From assembly GCA_022478985.1 (NCBI GenBank), contig JAKSZP010009564.1, forward strand, positions 28,328-92,327: 64,000 bases of DNA. The letters run 5' to 3'. The notes under the pieces were generated by a model, which saw nothing but the letters and a program-made list of their open reading frames with translations, made no database searches and was not told the origin of the DNA. The translations under genes were made by a program, and so were the position numbers. This DNA comes from Massospora cicadina (taxonomy: Eukaryota > Entomophthoromycota > Entomophthoromycetes > Entomophthorales > Entomophthoraceae). Below, in pieces: positions 11,880 through 22,577 of the stretch; within the stretch, counting starts at the first letter, position 1, and each line of letters starts with the position of its first letter.

Positions 11880-12525
11880 CTAGTCCTTCACTTGGATAAT
11901 AGTCAGGCAGAGAGGTTACATGAACTCTTAATGACTCCCAATGAATTGGAGGATGAGGTTGAGCCCATCCAGAAGATGTTAGCTCGGCACTCTTGTAAGA
12001 TAAAAGTGGAGAACGGGAAACTGTAAAAGCAGGTGGGGGCAAAATGGCTGTCTTATCTTCGACCCTCAGAACATGTACCTGATATCTTAGAAGCTCATTC
12101 CACCCTAGGTCATGGAGGGGCAAAGAAAACATATGATGGATTAAGGATCGGTACTATTGGATGGAATGATGGAATCTATTATTGACGTCTTGGAAGCTTG
12201 CCTTACGTTTGAAAAACAATCCAGCTTCAAAACTTGATACCAGTACTAACCCACTACCCCCCAACAATCGTTACATACCATTAGTTTGGATGTAGTAGGT
12301 CTCCTTCCTCAGACTACTGTTGGAACAAATTAATCCTAGTTGCTATTGATCATTTTACTAAGTGGGTGGAAGCTGTGGCTATTCCTGCACAAACGGTAAA
12401 GGCTACAGCTACCTTTTTACATCAATACATTTTCTCTTGACATGGATGCCACCAAATATTTCTCTGCGATACTGGTAAGAACTTCACCTCCTAGTATTCA
12501 AAATCCTGGCCACATCCATGGGGGC
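11880..12525 (+). pseudogene. Element B integrase, N-terminal and core part
   Basis: Contains the zinc-finger region (ETYDGLRI around 12130, then CLTFEKQS), the first core motif SLDVVGLLPQ at about 12277-12310 and the second, CDTGKNFT, near 12460. These supply two aspartates of the D,D-E triad. The frame contains several stops. It ends at the GGGGC target duplication where element A inserted; the rest of the domain resumes at 19914. Integrase would join element cDNA to the chromosome. Confidence 0.85.
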
Positions 12526-13043
12526 TGTTGGGAAGCTGATATGACTGGACAATATGTCAACCATATGGCGGATTGGAGGGGGAATCAGGACGAGCCTCAA
12601 GACTAATTAAAAAAGTATACAAATAATAGTCTATTGAAATGGCAACCAATTGGCAAGAATGGGGATTTACACCGAGATTGATATAAATGAGAATTTCAAA
12701 TAAAAAGGAGAAAATGAATATAAGACACCAAGCCAAGGATGCATCTTTTTTTAGTACTAGACGGTCAAGCCAAGGATGCATCCAGCTTGGGGAATTGAGA
12801 TATAAAGAGTTACACAGAGGATTGAATGGGGATTTATTTTTTGGAAATTAGGTGGTTGCAGAAAATGTCTGCATATTAGTAAAAATAATAAAGGTCAAAA
12901 TAAGGGGCAATAGCTCCATGTGAAAGTTTATTGGTTTTATTAAAGGATTGGCGATCTTCATATCATCTGATTTGGTTGCCCAGTGGCTAACACCCTATGA
13001 AAACTGACTTGGCAGAATTAAAACCAAACGCCGAGAAATAACA
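12526..13043 (+). repeat. Element A 5' LTR
   Basis: Begins TGTTGGGAAGCTGATATGAC and ends AGAAATAACA. It is 518 bp long because it holds the tiny insertion and its duplicated target; without those it is 481 bp, close to the 484-bp 3' LTR. Confidence 0.92.
12746..12765 (-). mobile_element. Tiny A-tailed insertion, copy 2
   Basis: On the minus strand the insert reads ACCGTCTAGTACT plus seven A. Flanks are two exact copies of CAAGCCAAGGATGCATC (12729-12745 and 12766-12782). The 3' LTR of the same element has no insert at the matching site (19631-19649), so insertion came after element A integrated. Confidence 0.88.
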
Positions 13044-13044
13044 G

Positions 13045-13062
13045 TGGTGCTCACTATAGGGG
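13045..13062 (+). other. Element A primer-binding site
   Basis: TGGTGCTCACTATAGGG begins two bases after the 5' LTR. It is nearly the same as the sites of B, B' and C. Confidence 0.75.
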
Positions 13063-13069
13063 GACATTG

Positions 13070-14480
13070 GTCAGCTGTAGTTATCCGACGCTGTGAACAC
13101 AATGATGAGACCTCATTTGTTATGTCACCATTCTATTAGATTCTATGCACGTAATGTGGAAGAAATACAAGAGGCATCTAATAATGATTTTATACTATTC
13201 ACTGTGACCCCACTGGTAATGATGAAGTTATTATCAATTTTCATCTAGAAAACTGCCCTGAGCTGACAGCTGACCTAAAAAGGCGCTCCACGAATGTGAC
13301 CCCTCAGCAGTTGCAGAATATTATGGAGTGGTTGTTATGCAGATATTGATTATATGAAGATGAGGTGGGGATTTTTGAGTCTGCTTTATAACCAATGCGA
13401 TCAAGAAAATTGCTACGCCCTGTAAATTTCTTACCTGGATGCAACAACAATGGGGTTTACTCGCCGCCTTGGTACTCGCAGAATTGAGGAGTATCTCGTC
13501 ACATATGTGCAACTTTCTATTTGACAACAACTGCAAATATTGGCTCACCACAATATTGAAATTGGAGATGTGATGCAATTTGCTTGAGCAAATGAAAAAT
13601 GATATTCATCTCTTGCTCAAACACCTCGATCATTTTTTTTGGAGGTACAAGGGGCGCTTGGGCAAATGGACTACTGTGTTGAGAACATCCGCCATCAATT
13701 AAACATTTTGGTACCCCAGTTACATCTTAAGTTGTCTTGAGTAATTGAAAAACTGTTAGACTAGCATGGCCTATCGACAGAATGGATTTGGGAAGTCACA
13801 ACATTGGGACACAATACTGAGCATTTTATGATGGATTTAATGGAATGGGCAGAAGCACTCGAAGATGTGGTTGCCCAGCTTAAAGAAAAAATAACACTTG
13901 TGGAACAGCAAGTGGTGGATCAAGTCAGCTTTGCATCAGCCAAAGTAAACTAACTTCATATTGAATGGAGTAGCCAGCAAATGACTGGTACTGAGCTTAA
14001 CCCTTGATCAATTTCCCCAAATATCTGCAGCTAGTTCAGTGGGTTACAAAATTGGAAGCCGATAATCAGGCTGAATAGTGTTGAGTTTTCCCTCTTCCAA
14101 TCCATGAGACATGGGAGTATGCTGACATACAAGAACGGCTTAACACCCTTTGACGGGCCAATGAAATATTGGTACAGGAACAAGCTGCTCTCCTGACCCA
14201 GTTAGATGATGCTAACCAACAATCAGTTAATGCTAATTGACAGCATGGCCATATATGGAACACAATCAGAAGCGTCCTCTTGCACCTACAAGCAGTGGAG
14301 ATGCAGTTGCACAAAGAGAGGGAATATCATCGGGAGTTGCAAATTCAATATGCAACACTGCAATGGAATTTACAGGATGGACGGTGTAGATGTCATTTGG
14401 TTAAAGCGGAGCAGATGATCAACGAGCATTTTGCAGAGTATGCCAGAGTTGGGGGGATCCGTGCAGTTAGTGGCAATTCG
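13070..14480 (+). pseudogene. Element A extended N-terminal gag region, coiled-coil-like
   Basis: About 1.4 kb between the primer-binding site and the gag part shared with element C. In interrupted frames the translation is rich in Leu, Glu, Gln and Lys, for example LMEWAEALEDVVAQLKEKIT (about 13835-13890) and MHLQAVEMQLHKEREYHREL (14280-14340). The hydrophobic spacing suggests coiled coil. In element C the corresponding distance from primer-binding site to the shared gag block is only about 0.25 kb, so this segment is either an addition in A or a loss in C. No homology to a known protein is apparent. Confidence 0.55.
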
Positions 14481-15900
14481 GGGGAGGAATGCTATGGATC
14501 TGCTAACAAATATTCTTCAAGCGCTGGAATGTATACCCCGCGCAACTCTACTTCCTTTGAGTTCATCATGCTGGATTTGAGCTTGACCAGCTTGCAGTAC
14601 AATGATTTACAAGGGGGTGGTTCCCTTAGTTGCTCCAGATCCAATTTGCCTGATCCTTGCTGCAGGAGTCTGAAGCAAGGCGAAGCTGTGCAAATCAAGA
14701 ATTTACCTCATTTTAGTCATGATTGTAATCTACACGGTTACTTCAAGCGATTCAAATTCACTATGGAAGGAGTTTCTAATTGATGGAAAGCGAAACTGTT
14801 GCTGTCTGCTCTCAATGTAGACAGCGCCTATCAAGTTACTTGCTACCTTCCAAACAGCTCGGCATCCTATGAAGAAAATTAAGGCGATTGTTCACTGGCT
14901 GTTTGGTGGTGCAACTAAGATGGCCCAATGGAAAGCTGACTTCCTGACTATAAAACTTCACCAACATGAGACCCTATCTGATTTTGCTGAACGTTTTTCA
15001 GCGGAAGCAGATGTACTAATCAGAGCAAACATTTTATCCACCTAGGATGTTGGTATCGCAATAACAGCAGCTGTCAAACCATATTGGGAACTATCTAACG
15101 CTATGTCTCACGTGTTGAACAAAAAGGCAGGATTTATTCAAATTGTGAATACTTTACACCGACTCTCCGCCATGAACAGCACCCCTAATATAGCCTGGCA
15201 ACCCTCTGCTATCCCTGCACCAAAGACTTCAGAGTATGAACAACAGCGACTATACTATCAACCGCCAGAATGTAATCATGCACCATACAGATTTGCAAAT
15301 CCTTTCCAGCCTAGATACAATCTGCCGGCTTGGTCCCTCCTTGGAAACATACCATTATTTGTCGCACTGGTCCTTCAGCTGTATGCTATATATGTGAACC
15401 TTTCATGAATACTTACTTCCAGTGCTGATGGAGGGGGAATAATGTGGCAAACTGCCCTAGCAAAACACAAGTGTATGCGTTACCAACCAAGGATACCCAG
15501 CAGGGAAAAGCTCGAGTGGAGTAGAGATGGGATGCTCTACCTCCACTATGTCTAATCCACTTTTCTCTAACGAATCCTCAGCTCCTAATTGGAAAGGATT
15601 TGAAACTCAATCAGATGAATTATTATATTAACAGCTTCTGTTGGGTATCTCTGCTTCCATTTACAACAGTATAAATTCACCCTTCAGCCCTGTGTTTCAT
15701 TAGGATGCACAGAAACCATATGCATGGCAGATCTTGGAACAGACTGGAACAAGTATTGAGGATCCCCTGATGGCCTCTGCTTCTTTGGTAAGAGTCCACA
15801 CAGCCATTCCAGTGGGAAAAATCATCAATGAGTATCCTCAGGTGGCAAAAGCATTTCCTCCTTCTTGAGTAACATTAAGCCCTTGGACGTGCACATAATA
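14480..15900 (+). pseudogene. Element A gag, conserved part
   Basis: IKNLPHFSHDCNLHGYFKRF (about 14695-14755) followed, after a frameshift, by WKAKLLLSALNVDSAYQVTC and YLPNSSAS (about 14785-14860). This aligns with WKVNLLISILDVGSTDKVTC and YLPKSSVT in element C gag (41001-41231). It is the structural Gag core by position. Later frames (15103-15408) are rich in Pro, Tyr and Gln. No zinc knuckle is visible. Multiple stops. Confidence 0.7.
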
Positions 15901-15929
15901 AGTACTGATGGTTCCTCTTAATCAAAATA

Positions 15930-16950
15930 TACTTATTGTGACATTTTTGTTCAAAACACAAAGATCAGCGCTATCATCAACTCAGAAGCCCCTGTGAACA
16001 TAGTCTCTACCCGGTTGGTGGCTAAGCTTCTGCTCAAACTGGATGTGGACCATCGTGTAGTATATAGAACCATGGGGACGCATAGCACTGTGTCTGAAGG
16101 TGCATATAGTGCATTGCCCTTATGATTTGGGTCAGTCCAGGCTTCCGCCCCAGCAGTGGTTCTGCTAAACAACAACAATGACATGCTAATCAGTGTAGCA
16201 TTTATGAAGAAAATGGTGCTGTGATAGATATAGGCGGAGGAAACTCTTAATATTTTAGGCCAACAGATCCCTGTATATTTTAACTCTTGTGGAATCCCAA
16301 CAGAATCATTCCGCTCCAGTCAAATCAATCTAGTGTATAGCGATAAAGTAATTCCCATATGCTATCGATGACTGAAGCAGTGGACCAGGGTCCTTCTTAA
16401 CCAGATTTATGAGTACAAAGGGATTCCACTTCAAGCAGCAAGCAATTGGAGCATACCCTCTGGATACCAATGCATAGTAGGGACTGAGCTCAAAATTGAT
16501 GTCCTTAAAAGGCTTTATGGAGAAATCCTGGCTACTCATTAACACTCTCAGCTTGAACCACATGTGGCTCCAGGGCTACTGCTACCTGGTATTGGAGAAG
16601 TGAAAGTGCTGCTAGCCAATTTACAGAAGGAGACTATAACAATTCAGAGGCACCAAGTGGTGGCTTACTTACACTTTGTTCCTAAAAAGAAGTCCACCAT
16701 ATTCATGTTTTTGGTTCCCGGAAGGATCTCAGACTACCAACAAGCTCTCCACTTGGCATATTGACTGTGGTTTCGCGGGAAGCGCTTACTGGATAATTGG
16801 TGGAACAACAAGAACAGGCTATGGCGTTATTTGAAAAAGTATCAAGATATTTTCGCACATGATGATCACAATTTGGGGTGCGCTCAAGGGGTGGTACATT
16901 GGATAGATACTGGGGATCACCCTCCCATTTGATCGCGACCTATTAGACAT
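15930..16950 (+). pseudogene. Element A protease and linker to RT
   Basis: At about 15950-16215 one plus frame reads ISAIINSEAPVNIVSTRLVA, then YRTMGTHSTVSEGAY and LLNNNNDMLISVAFM. Element C has the equivalents RAIIDMGAPISIVSKKLVAR, GTAGAESTASEGVYYM and LPNNNYDLLIKTAFM. In gypsy proteases this strand carries D-(S/T)-G; here it is N-S-E, so both the Asp and the Gly are lost. The linker at 16216-16950 includes a frame (16564-16764) with no named domain. Confidence 0.78.
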
Positions 16951-17720
16951 ACCAAAGCAGCAGAGGAGGTTGTTTCCAACGAGGTGGATAAACTTATTAT
17001 GCAGGGGATACTAGAGCCATCGAATAGTCTGTGGGCATTACCAGTTCTCATTAAGAAGAAAAAAAGATGGCTCAAATCAAGTGGTTATTGACTATTGCAA
17101 ACTCAATAATGTAACAAAGAAGGATTTCTACTCTCTTCCAGTTATTGATGATGTGTTAGATCAATTTAAAAAACGTATTATTTCTCTGCTATGGATCTGA
17201 TCTTGGGGTATTGGTAGATCGAATTGCCAGTAGTGGAATGGGAAAAATGCACTATCATCACTTTAAAAGGATTATTCCAGCCAACTCGCATGCCACAAGG
17301 GTTGTGCAACGCCCCAGCTACATTCCAGCGTGCCATGGATACGATTCTAGGTGATTTAAAATTAACCTGCATTTTAGTCTATCTGACAATATTAACATGT
17401 TCTTGTGGACATTTAATGAACACCTCGCACATTTGGAACAAGTTTTTTGACTCCTTGCTGCCGCTAATATCAAAATAAAGCCTCAGAAAAACCATTTCTT
17501 TAAAAAACAATTTGAATACCTCAGGTTCATCATGGTTTCAAACAGGCTTAAACTGCAGCCAGCTAAATTGAAAGCAATAAGCAAGATGACCCATCCAGGT
17601 TGTAAGCGGGACATTCAACTGTTTTTGGGGATAGTCAGAAACTACTGCCGGTTCATTACCAATTTCAGTTGTATTGGGGTCCCACTTTTCGAGTTGTTAA
17701 AGAAAACGCTTCTTTTGATT
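16951..17720 (+). pseudogene. Element A reverse transcriptase
   Basis: Blocks in order: VDKLIMQGILEPSNSLWALP, FSAMDLILGYW (motif A), LFQPTRMPQGLCNAPATFQR (motif B) and LTCILVYL at about 17365-17385. Immediately after, the YxDD box is destroyed by a small deletion that shifts the frame; the downstream frame resumes with HLEQVF and IKIKPQKNHFF. A connection block (CKRDIQLFLGIVRNYCRFI) follows at 17600-17660. The deletion removes the catalytic aspartates. Confidence 0.88.
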
Positions 17721-17739
17721 GGACAGAATGATGCCAGAA

Positions 17740-18198
17740 TGCTTTCGATGTATTGCACACCACATTAGCAAGTGCACCCATATTGCAATTTTCCAACTTT
17801 GACAAACAGTTCATAATGCAAACGGATGCTTCTCTCTCCGCTATAGGGGCAGTATTATCTCAAAAAACAATGATAGCGTAGAGCATCCTGTCACCTTCTG
17901 TAGTCAAAGCTTGAACTGTCACAAATGGAACTACACAGTTACCGAGCAAGAGTGTTTAGCATTAATCTACACTTATAAACAGTTTTGGGTATATCTGCAT
18001 GGGGTAAGATTCCAAGTAGTGACAGACCATGCTTCCTTGCGTTGGTTGCAAAATCTGCATGAACTGGAAGGGCTACTTGCACATTGGGCACTGAATCTTC
18101 AAGCATATGACTTTGAGATTGTACACCATCTTGGAGCAAAATCCAAAATGCAGATTGTCTCTCTCAGCTGCCAACATTCACTATCACAGCGGATTTAG
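17740..18198 (+). pseudogene. Element A RNase H
   Basis: QFIMQTDASLSAIGAVLSQ (about 17805-17865) contains the TDAS motif. The frame 17911-18198 continues with NYTVTEQECLALIYTYKQF and VVTDHASLRWLQNLHELEG, the usual E and D landmarks, and ends with AHWALNLQAYDFEIVHHLGA. A frameshift separates the two parts near 17870. Confidence 0.87.
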
Positions 18199-18206
18199 CT
18201 GACATA

Positions 18207-19411
18207 ATGCATGAGAAGATGGTGGTAAACAAATACCAGGATGAGCTGCTGCATGTGATCAAGGTATTATATGGACTCAGGGTGGATACTTTCCTATGTG
18301 GGGGAGAACTATATAAGCAGATTGGCGACATGACGTTGAGTTTCCCTAAACCTTCAGCCAGACCTGTGATAATTATGGATGATCATTGGGCTGTAATTCA
18401 TGAAGGATTGCAGAAAACACTGGAGATTTTGTGATCCCAATACTACTGGGAGAGCATACATTATGATGTATTGGAAATGGTTAGTTGTTGTCATCAGTGT
18501 CAAGTGGAAAAACCATTCTACAAGAAAACCACCTACCAGCTGGTTAAACCCCGGTTCGCTTGGCACACTGTTTCCATTGATGTATTGGGACCTCTGCCAA
18601 TTAGCACCAATCAATCCAAGTATATTATCATCACTATAGATCATCTACTAGATGGGTGGAGGCCAGGGCCATCCACAAATTTGGGCGCGGTAACTAATGC
18701 CAAATTCATTATGGAGTATGTTTTACAGCAACACAGCTGCCCACAATTCATTATAACAGATAATGGAACCAATTTCACCTCGCACATTCTGCCAAAGTTA
18801 AACAAGTTGATGGCGATCTGCGGGGTTTTGACCACCCCATATCATCCAGAATTGAATGGAATGGTAGAGCGGGTTAATGGAACCCTAGTGAACATACTCT
18901 GTAAATTGGTAAAGGATTGACCCTCGGAATGGAGCGCCCTTCTACCCATGGCTGTGTTCACATATAATATCAGCTATCATTTGTCCACTGGTAAGAGCCC
19001 ATTCCAACTGTTGTATGATTGACATCTTGCTTTTCCTGCTTTGCTTTATTCGTTTGTAGAGGATACTGGTGGAGTGGGCCCCCAGCGTTACCTGAAGACT
19101 CTTACAGATACATTGATCAAGTTGCAATTGGAAGCCTACTCTACCAGTTTGTCTAAGAAGATTTGCGATCAGGCAGCTGATCAGAAGAGATGAAGCAGAC
19201 TTCCGCTGTATGCTATAGGGGACCATGTTTATTCCACAATCAGCACGGTTTTGGGAAGAAAAAGTTTTCCAGCATCTGGGTTGGTCCGTTAGAGATAATT
19301 GAGAAGACTGGCATGGATGTCTACACCATCAAGGAACCCATGGGGGTCAGATCATCAATTGAGTTCACATGGAGTTCCTTCAAGCCTACAAACAGTGAGA
19401 GCATATTGTCC
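18207..19411 (+). pseudogene. Element A integrase
   Basis: The zinc-binding N-terminus ends in CHQCQVEKPFYKK (about 18489-18527). Core motifs are SIDVLGPLPIS (18574-18606), ITDNGTNFTS (about 18754-18783) and MVERVNGTL (about 18861-18887), so all three residues of the D,D-E triad are visible. The frame 18471-18920 is open for 149 codons, the best preserved part of element A. After a stop the C-terminal part continues with FGKKKFSSIWVGPLEIIEKT (19240-19300) and ends just before the polypurine tract. No chromodomain is seen. Confidence 0.9.
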
Positions 19412-19429
19412 AGTCAAGGGGGAGGGTAA
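19412..19429 (+). other. Element A polypurine tract
   Basis: The purine-rich AGTCAAGGGGGAGGGTAA abuts the 3' LTR start at 19430. Such tracts prime plus-strand synthesis. Confidence 0.8.
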
Positions 19430-19913
19430 TGTCAGAAAGCTGATATAACTGGACGATACACTAACCATACGGCAGATTGGAGGGGGAATTGGGATGAGTC
19501 TCAAGACTAACGAAAAGAAGTATACAAATAATAGTTGATTGAAATGTCAACCAATCGGCAAGAATGGGGAATTATGCCAAGATTGATATAAATTAAAATT
19601 TAGATAATAAGGGGAAAACAAATAGAAGGCACCAAGATGAGGATGTATCCAGATTCGGGAATTGAGATATAAAGAGTTACACAGAGGATTGAAGGGGGAT
19701 TTATTTTTTTTTTGGAAATTAGGTGGTTGCAGAAAATGTCTGCATAATAGTAAAAATAATAAAGGTCGAAATAAGGGGCAATAGCTCCATGTGAAAGGTT
19801 ATTATTTTATTAAAGTATTGGCGATCTTCATATTATCTGATTTGGTTGCCCAGTGGCTAATACCCTGAGCAAACTGACTCAGCAGAATTAAGACTCGACG
19901 CCAAGAAATAACA
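19430..19913 (+). repeat. Element A 3' LTR
   Basis: 484 bp, TGTCAGAAAGCTGATATAAC to AGAAATAACA. Differences from the 5' LTR, such as GACTCGACGCCAA here against AACCAAACGCCGA there, are mostly transitions. Confidence 0.92.
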
Positions 19914-20508
19914 GGGGCCCAGCAAACCTTTTTTCTCCATAAAATCCCTCTATCAATGGAACTTTGGAGAGAGCAAATGGTACCCTGGTATCCATCCTAT
20001 GGAAATTGGACTGTTCTGATCCACTACACTGGGATCAATTCTTACCCAGCGCTCTTATGGCATACCAGATTAGCTACTATAAGATCCTAAAAATGTCTCC
20101 ATTCCATGTCTTGTATGGGCATAAACCAGGAATACCTGCCCTCTTAGTCAAAGATGTATTCTCCGCTAAAGTCAAGAAACCTGAGAAGGTCATGAGAAGA
20201 TTGGCTCAGCGCATCATTCAACTTTAATCTGAGGCTATGACCAATTTAGCAAACACAGTGACTAAAGTAGAGTAGGCTGCCAATGAGCTACGAACCCCCT
20301 TGCCTACATTTCAAGTATCTGATATTGTATTTTAATACCATAGCCACATCAATCCTAGATGCGGTAAGCCAGGATCCATTTGGGAGGGTCCTTTTACCAT
20401 TAACTATAAAAGAGGTAATGAGTATTTTATAAAATTGTTAGTTATAGTAATCATTATCAATTGAGTACATGGCCGCTTCCTTCAGCTTTATTGCCCCCTC
20501 AGCATTCT
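19914..20508 (+). pseudogene. Element B integrase, C-terminal part after nested element A
   Basis: Resumes exactly at the second GGGGC. LERANGTLVSILWKL (about 19960-20010) carries the catalytic glutamate, followed by DPLHWDQFLPSALMAYQISY and FHVLYGHKPGIPALL. B' has the same blocks at 30030-30240. The post-core GPF-type domain (20380-20480) is stop-ridden. Confidence 0.88.
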
Positions 20509-20520
20509 TGAGGGGGTTGA
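20509..20520 (+). other. Element B polypurine tract
   Basis: The purine-rich TGAGGGGGTTGA directly precedes the 3' LTR. Confidence 0.7.
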
Positions 20521-21267
20521 TGTCAGACATTTGCCCTCTCAGATGCAGAGGAAGAATGTCTTGGGTTTTACGCAGCTGAAATGGGGAAATGTTGGCCATT
20601 TATGATTTTATGTTGAGTTGTGAAGTGAATTTAATGATAAAAATGATAGAATTGACCAAAAGATCCTGGTCAATTCTCAGTGGAACCCCACAAATTGGGC
20701 AACACCATTTTGAATTTGGTACTAGCAATAAACCAAAAATTGAGCAGTCAAATAACTTTGATCATGCAATGGACTTTGGGGCATCCAGTGGAAGGTACTC
20801 CTCAATCATCACCAAGTCCTTCACATCACCTATGTGGGACCACCCTTCATAAAGGCATGGCGGATGTCCCCCAAGGTGAAAGTGGTTTTCTCTAGTGGTG
20901 ATTGGTTGAGTACATCAAATCCTTACTGCATGGGTATATTCTGCCCAAAAACCCCAAATATCATTTTTTAAAAACGTAACTCACATTTCCCATGATCTGA
21001 TAGGAAAGTTTACCATATTTCTTAATTCAGATCGTGTTAAAGCTATTTCAAAAACTATCTTTTAAATTTCCCCAACCCTCAAAATCAATCTTAATACAGA
21101 TAGGGTGGATATTGAGGAGATCAGATTTTTTTATCTTGCCCTTTGCTACTAATAAAAACACTTAAAACCCAAGTTTTTAGTAGTGATTATTTATTAAAAT
21201 ATTATTATATCTTTGTGGGATCCAGCGGCATATGCACCAGCAAGCGCTAACAAACTGTATTCCTACA
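20521..21267 (+). repeat. Element B 3' LTR
   Basis: 747 bp, TGTCAGACATTTGCCCTCTC to TGTATTCCTACA, matching 7563-8307. The base after it opens an integrase reading frame of element F. Confidence 0.88.
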
Positions 21268-22066
21268 GGGAGAAACAAGTATATCATAGTTATGATTGAC
21301 CATCTGACAAAATGTGGTGAGATGAAGGCCTGGGGAAACAGATGGTACCAGCACTGTGAAGATTATCCTAGATCAAGTAGCATACTGACATGGATGCCCA
21401 CAGGTCCTGTTGAGCAACAATGGAACGAGTTTCATGTCTCATGTCGATTCTGCAATTAAATGAATTAATGAAGAACAATATAGTTGTGTCAGTACCAAAC
21501 CAGCCAAATACAAACAGACTGGTAGAACAGGTCAATAGAATGCTGCTCGTGACGCTGAGGAAGCTGGTCACAGGAAGAACTTATGCGTGAGGAATGTACC
21601 TTAGTTCACTGACGTTTGCCTACAATGTAAGCCATCAATTGGTGATGGGAAAAACGCCGTTTGAGTTACTATACAGAAGGGTGGTCGCATTGCCAACTAT
21701 TTTATATTTAATGGTGGAATCAACATTGGGAATGAGTGCTGAGCAGTACCTGAACCAATCGTTAAAATATTCTGATTAAAATGCAATTGTAAGCATTTGA
21801 TACGAGCTTAAAGAAAAAAATTTAAGCAAAAAATGGAAGATAAGAACCAACCTGCCTTATCAGAATACCAAATATGCTAAAGAGTTGTTTATTGCAATAT
21901 GAATGGTTTTGGGAGAAGAAACAAGTTGGATGCATTGTGGTCAGGTCCATTTGAGATTGTTGCCAAGATGCCAATGGACGCCTATTCCATTAAGACCTTC
22001 TTGGATGGAAGGATATTAAATCAAGTCCATGCTAAGCATTTAAAGCAGTTGATCAATAAAAAATAA
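21268..22066 (+). pseudogene. Element F integrase, partial
   Basis: Starts abruptly at the B 3' LTR with GRNKYIIVMIDHLTKCGE, a typical integrase core segment just after the first catalytic aspartate. It continues with NQPNTNRLVEQVNRMLL (the E of the triad, about 21500-21545), LTFAYNVSHQLVMGKTPFEL (21606-21665) and a post-core block (LDALWSGPFEIV, LDGRILNQVHAKHLKQLI; 21930-22060). The same post-core block in element D reads FNDHIVNQL at 48530-48560. Everything 5' of the core is absent, so B probably landed in F or the two were joined by rearrangement. Confidence 0.85.
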
Positions 22067-22577
22067 TTAAAAAGAGTTACAAGGAACCGCTAAACCATTA
22101 AATTGGTTATGTCCTGATGATTTGGTTAAGTCCAAAAAAGGACCGTTGAACCAAACTAGATGGTTAAGTCTTAAAAATTAAGACCTCTGTACCATAGAAA
22201 ACTGATAGTCTAAATATATCTAGGAATCAGTTTTAGAATATAAACTATGGACCACTGAACTGAGAAAAGGTCATGTCACATAGAAAAAAGAAAAAGAAAA
22301 AAGAATAGAGGATTGATAAAAATAAATAATTAATTATTAAAAACGCAGAAAAAAATATTTTTTATATTTTTATTTTTATTGGCTATCTTCAACTTGAGGA
22401 TGATTCTGCCTATGTCATCTCCTGGGGGAGAGAGGATGGATCGCAGCAGGAGTAAACAGACTATCAAAATCTATGTGAGATTGGATGCTAGCAAGGGCTA
22501 GAATAACTCAAAACCAAGTTTGTTGAGCGGAGGCTGATCCCTGAAAGAAAGAAACTAGGTGAAGAGAGATGGAAATG
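22067..22577 (+). other. Element F post-integrase AT-rich spacer
   Basis: About 0.5 kb without a protein match. It includes a short A/T-rich tract (about 22310-22380). It aligns loosely with 53808-54200 of element D; for example GAGGATGATT near 22395 matches CAGGATGATT near 53986. Confidence 0.55.

Larger units (their letters stand above)
12526..19913 (+). mobile_element. Ty3/gypsy element A, nested in B
   Basis: LTRs at 12526-13043 and 19430-19913 (TG...CA) bound a complete gypsy order: long gag region, protease, RT, RNase H, integrase. The 5-bp target duplication GGGGC is exact (12521-12525 and 19914-19918). The sister copy B' shows the uninterrupted target. A is related to element C by gag, protease, RT and LTR sequence. 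Codons are broken by stops throughout. Confidence 0.93.
7563..21267 (+). mobile_element. Ty3/gypsy element B, split by nested element A
   Basis: Two direct LTRs (7563-8307 and 20521-21267) flank gag, protease, reverse transcriptase, RNase H and integrase in Ty3/gypsy order. The integrase is interrupted at 12525/19914 by element A. Removing A restores the alignment with the sister element B' (28915-35216, minus strand). The outer flanks TTCCA and GGGAG do not match, so no target duplication is seen and one side may have been rearranged. All genes carry stops or frameshifts. Confidence 0.9.

Noticed and set aside
14066..14314. Minus-strand Cys-rich frame in element A
   Set aside because: Shadow of the gag-side coiled-coil frame on the other strand; not seen in any relative.
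17365..17400. Programmed frameshift at the YxDD box (also near 31700 in B')
   Set aside because: Both are small deletions of different size, and related copies B and C have the box in frame. They are ordinary decay.
22310..22380. A-rich tract as a retroposon tail
   Set aside because: No duplication around it; it fits the AT-rich spacer that D also has after its integrase.
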